Assembly: GCA_036389485.1 (NCBI GenBank)
Contig: DASVPR010000021.1
Coordinates: 62,001 to 126,000, forward strand
Direction: 5' to 3'
DNA length: 64,000 nt
From: CADCVT01 sp036389485
Lineage (GTDB): Bacteria > Actinomycetota > Thermoleophilia > Solirubrobacterales > Solirubrobacteraceae
The position numbers and the translations under genes were made by a program. Under the pieces are notes generated by a model. The model saw nothing but the letters and a program-made list of their open reading frames with translations, was not told the origin of the DNA and ran no database searches. Every line of letters begins with the position of its first letter. Position 1 is the stretch's first letter. Shown piece by piece: positions 16,548 to 25,400 of this stretch.

Positions 16548-17789
16548 ATGGCCACGACGCCCGAGCGCAGGACCCTCGACGACGTGCTCGTCAGCGAGCG
16601 CGAGCACTGGCAGGACGGCCCCCCGCACGAGCTCTTCCGGGAGCTGCGCGCGCAGTGCCCCGTGCACTGGACCGAGCGGATGCCGGAGTACCCGGACGAG
16701 GCCGGCTTCTGGTCGGTCACCACGTGGGACGACATCCACGCCGTGAGCCGCGACTGGGAGACGTACTCGTCCGCGACGGGCGTGACCGCGCTGACCCACG
16801 CGATCATCGACCTCGAGCTGCAGCAGGCGATGTTCATCGGGATGGACCCGCCCAAGCACGACCGGCTCAAGGCGCTCTTCCAGCGCGGCTTCACGCCGAA
16901 GCGGATCGCCGAGCACGAGGACGACATCCGCGCGATCGTGATCGACGTCCTCGACCGGCTCGACGGCCGCGACACCTGCGACCTCGTCGAGGACGTCGCC
17001 CAGCCGGCGGTCTCGCGCGTCATCGGCAGCTTCATGGGCATCCCGCCGGAGGACGACGAGATCTGGGCGCGGCTGATGAACTCGATGATGGCCGCGGGCG
17101 ACGAGGACATCACGCCGGAGGGCTCGCAGGCGGTGATGGAGCGCGACGTGCCGGAGATGTTCCGCCGCTGCAACGCGCTGATCGCCGAGCGGCGCGAGCG
17201 CCCGACCGACGACCTCACGTCGGTCCTCGTGCACGCCGAGGTCGACGGCGAGCGGCTGACCGACGCCGAGATCGTCATGGGGTTCGTGCTGCTCATGGCG
17301 GCGGGCAACGACTCGACGAAGGCGACGTACTCCAGCGGGATGCGCGCGCTGCTCGAGCACCCGGAGGAGCGGGCGAAGCTGATCGCGGATCCGTCGCTCG
17401 TGTCCGCGGCGGTCGAGGAGTCGCTGCGGATGTTCCCCGCGTTCGCCCACTTCCGCCGCACCGCGACCCGCGACACCGAGCTGAACGGCGCGCGGATCAA
17501 GGAGGGCGACAAGGTGGTGATGTGGTACGTCTCGTCCAACCGCGACGAGACGAAGGTCTCAGAGCCCGACCGCTTCGACGTCACGCGCGACCCGAACGAG
17601 CACCAGGCGTTCGGCGCGGGCGGGCGGCACTACTGCCTGGGCACGGCGCTCGCGCGGCTGGAGCTGAAGGTGCTGTTCGAGGAGACGCTGCGGCGCTTCC
17701 CCGAGATGCGGTTGAACGGCACGCCCGAGCACGTCGTCTCGCCGTTCGTCAACCAGCTCAAGCACCTGCCGGTGCGCCTGCGGCCGTGA
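16548..17789 (+). CDS. cytochrome P450 (bacterial CYP124/125/142-like)
   Basis: 413 residues. Motifs: I-helix LLMAAGNDSTKATYS (Asn-Asp-Ser in place of the more usual E-T-T), ExxR in EESLRMFPAF, the AHFRRTATRDTELNG strand, and the haem loop FGAGGRHYCLGTALARLE with the axial Cys. The AHFRRTATRDTEL and HYCLGTALARLE signatures are those of actinobacterial P450s that oxidise sterol or branched side chains and terpenoids. Stop overlaps the next gene's GTG (GTGA), so this P450 is translationally coupled to a catalase-like haem protein, an unusual pairing. No ferredoxin gene nearby. Confidence 0.92.
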   Translation: MATTPERRTLDDVLVSEREHWQDGPPHELFRELRAQCPVHWTERMPEYPDEAGFWSVTTWDDIHAVSRDWETYSSATGVTALTHAIIDLELQQAMFIGMDPPKHDRLKALFQRGFTPKRIAEHEDDIRAIVIDVLDRLDGRDTCDLVEDVAQPAVSRVIGSFMGIPPEDDEIWARLMNSMMAAGDEDITPEGSQAVMERDVPEMFRRCNALIAERRERPTDDLTSVLVHAEVDGERLTDAEIVMGFVLLMAAGNDSTKATYSSGMRALLEHPEERAKLIADPSLVSAAVEESLRMFPAFAHFRRTATRDTELNGARIKEGDKVVMWYVSSNRDETKVSEPDRFDVTRDPNEHQAFGAGGRHYCLGTALARLELKVLFEETLRRFPEMRLNGTPEHVVSPFVNQLKHLPVRLRP

Positions 17790-18703
17790 CCCCGAGCCCG
17801 ACGGAGGTCGTCGACGCGATCAACGCCGTCTCGGGCGCGCACGACGGCCACCGCGCCGCGCACGCGAAGGGGACGCTCATGGCGGCGACGTTCACGGCGA
17901 CGCCGGAGGCCGCTGCGCTGACCCGCGCGCGGCACTTCGACGGCGGCACGTACCGCGCGACGGTGCGGTTCTCCAACGGCGGCGGCGACCCGAACATCCC
18001 CGACTACGCCCGCGAGGGTCGCGGCGTCGCGATCAAGGTCTACGTCGACGACGACACGCGCACCGACCTGGTCGGGCTCTCGCTGCCCTGCTTCTTCGTG
18101 CGCACCGTCGAGGACTTCCACGCGTTCACGAAGGCGCGCGCGGAGGGGATGGAGGCCGCGGGCGCCTTCCTCCAGCAGCACCCGGAGGCGCTGCCGGCGA
18201 TCCAGGCGGCCCTCGGCGCGGCCCCGCCGGCGAGCTACGCGACCTGCGTCTACAACAGCATCCACGCCTTCCGCTGCACGAACGCGGCGGGCGAGTCGCG
18301 TCACGTGCGCTGGCGCCTCGAGCCGGAGGGCGGCGTCGAGGAGCTGAGCGACGAGGACGCGAAGGCGCGTGGCCGCGACTACCTGCAGGAGGACATCCGC
18401 GAGCGCGCGGGGGCGGCGTTCCGGCTGTCGGTGGTGATCGCGGAGGAAGGCGACGCGATCGCGGACCCGACGGAGCAGTGGCCGGAGGAGCGCGAGCGGG
18501 TGGAGGTCGGCCGGCTGGAGCTGACCGGCGTGGAGGAGGGGCGCGAGCGGTCGCCCGAGGACGTGCTCGTGTTCGACCCGACGCGCGTGATCGACGGGAT
18601 CGAGACGACCGACGACCCGATCCTCCTCTTCCGGCCGCGGGCGTACGCCGTCAGCGTTCAGAGGAGGAGCGGGGCGCCGATCCCGGAGCATCTGGCCTAC
18701 TAG
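17786..18703 (+). CDS. small catalase-like haem protein (SrpA family)
   Basis: 305 residues, about 60% of a normal catalase. Features of the compact catalase-related (SrpA) family: R-x-x-H-A-K-G around residue 23-29 with the distal-side His, FSNGGGDPNIPDYAREGRGVAIKVY (N and R of the haem pocket), DLVGLSLPCFFVRTVEDF, and a late ILLFRPRAYAVS whose R-x-x-x-Y fits the proximal Tyr haem ligand. Expected to be periplasm- or cytosol-located peroxidase or catalase; no signal peptide here. GTG 17786 lies in the stop of the P450 gene, so the two proteins are made together. It may remove peroxide from P450 uncoupling or act on the same substrate. Confidence 0.8.
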   Translation: MTPSPTEVVDAINAVSGAHDGHRAAHAKGTLMAATFTATPEAAALTRARHFDGGTYRATVRFSNGGGDPNIPDYAREGRGVAIKVYVDDDTRTDLVGLSLPCFFVRTVEDFHAFTKARAEGMEAAGAFLQQHPEALPAIQAALGAAPPASYATCVYNSIHAFRCTNAAGESRHVRWRLEPEGGVEELSDEDAKARGRDYLQEDIRERAGAAFRLSVVIAEEGDAIADPTEQWPEERERVEVGRLELTGVEEGRERSPEDVLVFDPTRVIDGIETTDDPILLFRPRAYAVSVQRRSGAPIPEHLAY

Positions 18704-19401
18704 AGGCCCTCCAGCCCGTCGTCGACGCCGTCCCAGAAGGACTGCTCGACCTCGGGCGCCTCGGTCTGGAACTCCGCGGCGTTGTCCTGCAGGTCGTCGA
18801 CGGCGTCCTCGAGCTCGGCCTCGTAGAGCTCCTGGTCCCAGTCGTCGCTGCTCGTCGTCGCGCCGACGTAGCCGTCGACCGCGCGGTCGAGCGCGTCGGC
18901 CTGCTTGTCGGCCTGCTCGTACACCGCGTCGCCCGCGTGCTCGCGGGTGTCGACGAGCGCGTCGTCGAGGTCCGCGAGGGCCTGGTCGACCTCCTCGGTG
19001 CTGTCGGCGTAGTAGAGGTCGCTGACCGCGACGCCGACGTCGTGCCCGTCGTCGTAGGCCTTCTCGGCCTCGGACGCCGGCCAGACCGCGACGGTGACCG
19101 CCGCGACGGCGGCGAGGGTGGCGGCGCCCGCGGTGAGGCGGTTGACGAGCCGCTTGCGGCCGGCCTGCGGGGTGGTCTGCTGCGTGGTGCTGGACATGAC
19201 TGTCTCCTCCGTGTGGATGTCGAGCAGCTCGAGGCCCAGCGACTCGATCCGGGCCAGGACGCCGTGCAGCGCGGCCTGGTCGGGGAGCTCGCCGCTGAGC
19301 ACCGTCCCGGCCGGCACGGGCGTGGCGGTCAGGCCGTCGAAGGCCTGCACCAGCCGGTCGCTCAGGCGGCCCCGGACGGTGATCTCGTAGCGCGTTGTCA
19401 T
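18700..19401 (-). CDS. two-part membrane protein with internal restart, function unknown
   Basis: 233 residues that look like two proteins in one frame. Residues 1-68 form a compact acidic domain (LVQAFDGLTATPVPAGTVL, DQAALHGVLARIESLGLELL) of a kind usually found as a separate small actinobacterial protein. Then, with no stop, MSSTTQQTTPQAGRKRLVNR begins a second part: one transmembrane helix (LTAGAATLAAVAAVTVAVWP) and an acidic helical tail. A very strong GGAGGAG lies 6 bases before the internal ATG (19197), so a 165-residue short form is likely made too. Its stop overlaps the catalase-like gene's end. The LuxR regulator gene lies upstream on the same strand. Confidence 0.65.
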   Translation of the reverse strand: MTTRYEITVRGRLSDRLVQAFDGLTATPVPAGTVLSGELPDQAALHGVLARIESLGLELLDIHTEETVMSSTTQQTTPQAGRKRLVNRLTAGAATLAAVAAVTVAVWPASEAEKAYDDGHDVGVAVSDLYYADSTEEVDQALADLDDALVDTREHAGDAVYEQADKQADALDRAVDGYVGATTSSDDWDQELYEAELEDAVDDLQDNAAEFQTEAPEVEQSFWDGVDDGLEGL

Positions 19402-19455
19402 GGCCGGAAGGCTCGGGCCCGGCCGTGTGACCCGTCATCGCACGATGTGTGTGAA

Positions 19456-22116
19456 TCAGCGTCTGGCGAGGAGCCCGAGGGTGCGGCCCTTCTCGACCGC
19501 TTCCGCGCGCGTGTGGACGTCGAGCTTCGCGTAGAGCCTGCGCATGTGCGTCTTGACCGTGTGCACGGAGAGGAACAGCTCTTTGGCGATGTCGTTCGCG
19601 GACAGGTTCGTGGGGAGGAGGCGCAGGACGGCGACCTCGCGCTCGCTGAGCTGCTCGGCGGGTGCCGTGGCCGGCTCGGCGCCGTGGGCCGCGTCGAGGA
19701 GCGCGCGGAGGTGCGCGCCGTGCTTCGTGCGGTGGCGCGGGTGGTCTCTCAGCACGTCCGCGACGCCGGGCACGGTGAGGACGCTCCACGTGCGCCCTTG
19801 AGGCTCCGTCAGCGCGAGCGCGCGCTCGACGCCTCGCTCCGCCGCGTCGCGGTCGCCCAGCGCCCGCCGCGCGACCGCGTCGAGCAGCAGCGCCTCGACC
19901 TCGACGTTCGGGTGGAACGGAATCGCGCGCCCGTCGAGCACCGGAGCGATGGCGGCCGCCGCCGCCTCCGGGTCGCCCACCGCGAGCGCTTCCCGCGCCG
20001 CGATGGCGCAGAGGTCGGCATCGGAGTGCGTCGCGCCCTCCGCGCCGCTCACGGCCGCCCCGCCGGCGTCCGCGGTCGCGCCCTCCGCGCCACCGCGCGG
20101 CTCCGCCCCCTCCGCGATCCTCGCGCGCCTCGCCCACATCGCCGCCCGTCGCGCGAGGAAGTGCGGCGCTCGCAGCTCGTCGGCGAGGCGCTCGGCGTCC
20201 TCGAACGCGGTCGCGGCTTGCGCGAACCGGCCGCGGGCGTAGGCGAGCATCCCTTCGGCGTGGCGGAGGCCGACGGTCGCGGCCGGCTCGGGCGCGCCGT
20301 GCAGCGCGGGCGCCGCGCGGGCGAGCCAGTCCTCCGCGTCGGCGAGGCGCCCGCGGTCGAGGGCGACGACGCCGAGGGTCAGCGCGGCGATGCTGGCGAG
20401 TGGATCGCTCGTCCACCCTCGCTGCTCCGCGATCGCGATCGCCTCGCGCGAGCGATCGTCCGCGCGGTCGAGGCCGCCGAGGAGGTTCTCGACGGTCCCG
20501 AGCGTGGTCAGGCAGGCCAGCTCGACGTGCGGGCGGTCGAGCTCCCGCGCGAGGGCGAGCGCGCGGTCGAGGTGCGCGCGCGACTCCGCCAGCCGGAACG
20601 CCCATGACTCGGCGATGCCGAGGTTGAGCAGGCCGTACGCCTGCAGCGCGCCGCTCCCCGCGGAGCCGTCGAGCAGCGGCCCGGCGCCGTCGAGCGCCTC
20701 GTCCAGCCCGCCGACGCGGCGGGCGCGCAGCAGCCGCACCGTCGCGAGCGCCGCCTGCGCCCGCGCACGCCGCGGTTCGGGCAGCGCGCCGGTTCCGCGC
20801 GCGGCGTCCGAGCCGCGCTCCGCGGCGTCCACGTCGGGCAGCGCGCCCATCCCGCGCTCCGCGGCGTCGATGAGCGCGTCCGCCTCCGCCCACCGCGAGC
20901 GCGCCATCCGGTCCGCGGCGGCGATCGCGGCCAGCTCGGGGTCCGCGAGATCGGCGCCCTCGAGCAGCCCGGCGAGCGCGCCCTCGCGGCCGTCGAGCAC
21001 CAGGTCGGCCCAGTTCCGGCCGAGCAGCTCCGCGGCGGTGTCACGATCGCCGCCGAGCTGCGCGTGGCGGATCGCCTCGACCGGCTGCCCGTCCGCCGCG
21101 AGCCATCCCGCCGCGAGGCGGTGCAGCTCCGCGATCTGCTCGCTCGACGCGACGCGACGCAGCTCCAGACGCAGCAGGTCCGCGAGCAGGTGATGCAGGC
21201 GGAACCACGTCCGCGAGACGTCGGTCGCCACGACGAGGGCGTTCGCCGCCTCGAGCTCGCTGAGCAGCAGCGCGCCGTCCTCACCGCCGGTGAGCAGGTC
21301 GGCGAGCGGGCCGCAGACGCGGTCGAGGATGCAGGTCCGCAGCAGCAGGCGGCGGATCTCGGGGGGCTGGGTCGCGAGGACCTCGCCGAGCAGGTAGTCG
21401 GCGACCGTCCGCTCGCTGCCGGAGAACTCCGCGACGAAGCGGGCGGGGTCATCGTGGCGGTCGAGCGACAGCGCCGCCAGGCGCAGCCCGGCCGCCCAGC
21501 CCTCGGTCCTCCGGTGGAGGCGGTCGAGGTCGCCGTCGCGGACGGCGATCCCCGCGGCCGCCAGCAGCTCCGCCGCCTCGTCGCGGCGGAACGCGAGGTC
21601 CTCGCTGCGAATCTCGACGAGCTCGCCGGCGAGGCGCAGCCGGTGGATCCCGATGGGCGGGTCGCGCCGCGTGAGGAGCACGAGGTGCAGCCGCGGCGGC
21701 CCGCGGTGAAGCAGCAGCTCGAGCGCTTCGAGCGCCTCGTCGGTGGCGAGCTCGTGGACGTCGTCGACGATCAGCAGCGCCGGCTGTCGCACGCCGTTCA
21801 CGATCCGCTCGACGAGTGCGACCTGGTCGCCGCCGGGCGCCGGGGCGACAGGGTCGTCGGCGGCGAGCGCGCCCGCGTCGCGCAGCGCGTCGGTCACGCT
21901 GGCCCAGAACCGCGCCGCGTCGGTCTCCTCGCGTTCCACCGCGACCCACGCCGGGACCCGCTGCCGGTCGGCCGACGCCGCGAGCCACGACCGGACGAGC
22001 GCCGTCTTCCCGCTGCCGGGCGCGGACGAGACGAGCGTCAGGGGGAGGTCCGACCCGCGATCCAGGAGCGCGAGCAGCCGCGGGCGCTCGACGAGCATGC
22101 GCGCAGCATCGCGCAC
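19456..22116 (-). CDS. MalT-like LuxR-family ATP-binding transcriptional regulator
   Basis: 886 residues. An N-terminal STAND-type ATPase has Walker A SAPGSGKT at residues 31-38 and LLIVDDVHEL as Walker B near 115, then a long helical repeat (TPR-like) region. The C-terminal LuxR DNA-binding domain (LSEREVAVLRLLPTNLSANDIAKELFLS-VHTVKTHMRRLYAKLDV) lies at about 820-880. Proteins of this build (MalT-like) act as ligand- and ATP-triggered activators. Start GTG 22116, with an in-frame ATG 18 bases inside. It lies 19 bases downstream of a small coiled-coil gene and upstream of the two-part membrane protein, a possible target. Inducer unknown. Confidence 0.88.
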   Translation of the reverse strand: MRDAARMLVERPRLLALLDRGSDLPLTLVSSAPGSGKTALVRSWLAASADRQRVPAWVAVEREETDAARFWASVTDALRDAGALAADDPVAPAPGGDQVALVERIVNGVRQPALLIVDDVHELATDEALEALELLLHRGPPRLHLVLLTRRDPPIGIHRLRLAGELVEIRSEDLAFRRDEAAELLAAAGIAVRDGDLDRLHRRTEGWAAGLRLAALSLDRHDDPARFVAEFSGSERTVADYLLGEVLATQPPEIRRLLLRTCILDRVCGPLADLLTGGEDGALLLSELEAANALVVATDVSRTWFRLHHLLADLLRLELRRVASSEQIAELHRLAAGWLAADGQPVEAIRHAQLGGDRDTAAELLGRNWADLVLDGREGALAGLLEGADLADPELAAIAAADRMARSRWAEADALIDAAERGMGALPDVDAAERGSDAARGTGALPEPRRARAQAALATVRLLRARRVGGLDEALDGAGPLLDGSAGSGALQAYGLLNLGIAESWAFRLAESRAHLDRALALARELDRPHVELACLTTLGTVENLLGGLDRADDRSREAIAIAEQRGWTSDPLASIAALTLGVVALDRGRLADAEDWLARAAPALHGAPEPAATVGLRHAEGMLAYARGRFAQAATAFEDAERLADELRAPHFLARRAAMWARRARIAEGAEPRGGAEGATADAGGAAVSGAEGATHSDADLCAIAAREALAVGDPEAAAAAIAPVLDGRAIPFHPNVEVEALLLDAVARRALGDRDAAERGVERALALTEPQGRTWSVLTVPGVADVLRDHPRHRTKHGAHLRALLDAAHGAEPATAPAEQLSEREVAVLRLLPTNLSANDIAKELFLSVHTVKTHMRRLYAKLDVHTRAEAVEKGRTLGLLARR

Positions 22117-22135
22117 CCGCAGGGGTGAGCGGGCG

Positions 22136-22360
22136 TCAGACGGCGGCTTCGGGCAGCGCGGCGTCGGCGGGGAGCATGTCCCGCAGCGCGGCGTTCTCGC
22201 GCGCGAGCTCGCTGCAGCGGACGCTCAGCCGGTCCAGCCCCTCCTCGATCGCGGCGCGGCGGGCGCGCTCGAGCTCGAGCAGGTGCTCCAGCTCGCGGGT
22301 GCGCTCCTCGGCGGGCACGGAAGCGGTGACGGCGTCAGGGCTCAGGCGGATCGGCTGCAC
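22136..22360 (-). CDS. small coiled-coil protein
   Basis: 74 residues from GTG 22360: after VQPIRLSPDAV comes one long helix, TRELEHLLELERARRAAIEE through RENAALRDMLPA, with Leu/Ile at heptad positions and many Glu/Arg pairs, ending in PEAAV. This strongly suggests a coiled coil. It precedes the MalT-like regulator by 19 bases on the same strand and starts 44 bases from the divergent SARP-type regulator. It could be a partner or anti-activator of one of them; nothing in sequence proves that. Codon pattern (G/C at third positions) supports real coding. Start choice uncertain. Confidence 0.5.
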   Translation of the reverse strand: MQPIRLSPDAVTASVPAEERTRELEHLLELERARRAAIEEGLDRLSVRCSELARENAALRDMLPADAALPEAAV

Positions 22361-22404
22361 GATGCGCTGCTTTCCCAAGTGGTCTGCTTCCGAACCCCGC
22401 ACCG

Positions 22405-25400
22405 TTGGTCGGCTACGGCCGCGTGTGTAGGTTCTGCGGCGAAGTGGCGGAAGTCGGCGCGACCCGGATCTCGTTGTGCGGCCGGCTGAGCGTCGAGCTC
22501 GAAGGCCGGAAGGTCGAGCTGCCCGGGCGGCAGGGCCGGATGCTCGTCGCGTACCTGCTGCTCCACCGGGATCGTCCGGTGCGGCGGGACGAGCTCGTCG
22601 AGGCGCTGTGGCCGGAGGGCGACGCGCCCGGCGGCAGCGAGGCGTTGGCCCCGCCGCTGTCACGGCTGCGCAAGGCGCTCGGGCCGGAGCGGCTGGTCGG
22701 CCGCGGCGAGCTGACGCTCGTCCTGCCGGACGATGCGTGGATCGACTGGGAGGTCGCGCACGACGCGATGCGCCGGGCGTCCGACGCGCTTGCGGAGTCC
22801 GACTGGCGGGGCGCGTGGGGACCGGCCCAGGCGGCGCTCGCGATCGCCGACCGCGGGCTGCTCCCCGGGTTGGAGGCGCCGTGGGTCGACGACCGCCGCA
22901 CGGAGCTGGCGGACCTGCGCCTGCAGGCTCTGGAGGCGGTCGCGACGATCGGCGCGCGCCTGCGGGGAACGGAGCTGGCGCCCGCCGAGCGCGCCGCCCG
23001 CGCCGCGGTCGAGGCCGCGCCGTTCCGGGAGTCCGCGCGTGCCGCTCTGATGGAGGTCCTCGCCGCCGGCGGCAACGTCGCCGAGGCGCTCCGCGCGTAC
23101 GAGGACCTCCGGTGCCTGCTGCGCGACGAGCTCGGGACGACCCCCGGCCCCGCGCTCGTCGCCCTGCACGAGAGGCTGCTCCAGGCGACCGACGCCGCCG
23201 CAGAATCGGCGGATTCGGCCCCACGCGGCGCCGCTCCGCCGCCGCCTTCGCCGGGCTCCGACGCTTCGCCCGGCGCCGCTCCGCCGCCGCTTTCGCCCGG
23301 CTCCGCCGCTTCGCCCGGCGCCGCGGCTCCGCCCGGCGCGTCGCCTTCGCCGGCCCCCGCGCGCCCCTCCGCGGCGGACCTTGTCGAGCGCGACCGCGAG
23401 GTCGCCACCCTCTTCTCCCTCGTCGAGGACGCGCTCCTCGGCGAGGGGCGGGTCGTGTTGGTGGAGGGCCCGGCGGGGATCGGGAAGACGCGCCTGCTCG
23501 CGGAGGCGCGCCGGCAGGCGGGCGCGTCGGGCGCGCTCGCGCTGTTCGCCCGCGCCGGCGAGCTGGAGCGCGATTTCCCGTTCGGGGTCGTCCGGCAGCT
23601 GTTCGAGGGCGCGCTCGCCGATCCCGCCCTCCGCGAACGCGCGCTGACCGGCGCCGCGGCGGGCGCCGCGCAGGTCTTCGGCGCGCCGGACGGCGACGGC
23701 GCGGGCGACGACGCCTCGTTCGCGGTCCTCCACGGGCTGTTCTGGCTGGCGCTCAACGTCGCCGCGCAGCAGCCGCTTGTGCTCGCGATCGACGACCTGC
23801 AGTGGTGCGACCCGCCGTCGCTGCGGTTCGTCGCGTACCTGGCGCGGCGGCTCGAGGGGCAGCCGATCCTCGTAGCGGCGACGGTCCGGTCCGCGGAGCC
23901 GCCGACCGACGCCGCCCTGCTCGCCGAGATCGCGAACGATCCCGGGACGGTCTCCGTCCGCCCGGGTCCTCTCACCGAATCGGGAACGGCCGCCCTCGTC
24001 CGCACGCGCCTGAGCGCGGACGCCGACGACGCGTTCTGCGCCTCGTGTCACGAGGCCACCGGGGGCAACCCGCTGCTGCTCCGCCAGCTGCTGACCGCGC
24101 TCGAGTCCGACCGCGTCAGCCCGGTCGCGATGCACGCGCGGGTCGTCCGCGAGACCGGGCCGAAGGCCGTCGCCGGCACGGTCCTGCGGCGGCTCGGCCG
24201 GCTGCAGCGCGAGGCGGCGGCGGTCGCCCGCGCGGTGGCGGTGCTCGGCGAATCCGCGGATCTCGCCTCCGTCGCCAAGCTGGCGGAGCTCGACGAGTGG
24301 CAGGTCGCGACCTCCACCGGGGCGCTGGTCTCCGCGGAGATCCTGCGGCCCGAGCCCCCGCTGGGGTTCGTCCACCCGCTGGTGCGGGACGCCGTCTACC
24401 ACGAGCTGCCGCCGGGGGAGCGGGAGCTGCAGCACGCCCGCGCGGCGGAGGTGCTCGCGGCGGCGGGCGCGCCCGCCGACAAGGTCGCCGCGCAGCTCCT
24501 GATGTCCCCGCACCGGGGCGATGCGCGGGTTGTCGACGTGCTGCGCGACGCCGCTTCCTCCGCGATGCGGCGGGGCGCGCCCGAGAGCGCGGTCGCGTAC
24601 CTGCGCCGGGCGCTCGACGAGCCGCCCTCGCCGGAGCTGCGGCCCGAGCTGCAGCTCGAGCTCGGGGTCGCCGCGGTGCAGGGCCGGGCGCCCGATGCGC
24701 TGGAGCATCTCGAGGCGGCGTACGAGGGGCTGCGCGACCCGCGGACCCGCGCGCAGGCGGCGCGGCTGCTCGCGCGGACGCTCTGCTTCACCGGCCGCGC
24801 GCCGGAGGCCGTCGAGGTGACGCGCCGCGCGCAGGCGGAGCTTCCGGGCGAGCACGAGGACCTCCGGCTGGCCTTGGAGGCGATCGAGATGGTGGGCGTC
24901 ATCTTCGGCGGGGGCGATCCGGCGCGCCTCGGCGACCTGGCGACCTATTCCCCGCCTCCGCCGGACGCGCCCGCGGGAGCGAAGATGCTCGCGTCGATCG
25001 CCGGGCTCGTGCAGGCGTACGGCGGCGCGCCGCGCGAGCAGTGCCGCGTGCTCGCCCGCGCCGCGCTCAGTGGGAACGAGCTGATGGAGCAGGACAACGG
25101 GCTCCTGACCATCTCCGCGAACAACGTGCTGACGATGGTCGAGGACCCGGAGGAGGCCGCCGCCTGGGCGCGCGCGATCGAGGACGGCGAGCGGCGCGGG
25201 TCGCTGTTCATAGTGTCCGGGAACCGGATGTGGGGCGGGTACGTCGCGCGGTCGCGCGGCGATCTCGTCGAGGCCGAGGGGCTGCTGGAGCAGGCGCGCG
25301 AGGAGTTCATCGAGTACCAGTACGGCGGCCCGGCGGAGACCTACTGCGCGGCGTTCCTCGCGGACGTCCGGCTCGCGCGCGGGAACGTCGACGGCGCCGC

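Noticed and set aside
19195..19401. A separate 68-residue gene upstream of the membrane protein
   Set aside because: No stop codon separates it from the downstream part, so as the sequence stands it is one open frame with an internal start.
17630..20893. 1087-residue minus-strand open frame
   Set aside because: Runs antisense to the P450 and catalase-like genes and through the two-part membrane protein and LuxR genes in another frame; Arg/Ala-rich with no recognisable fold.
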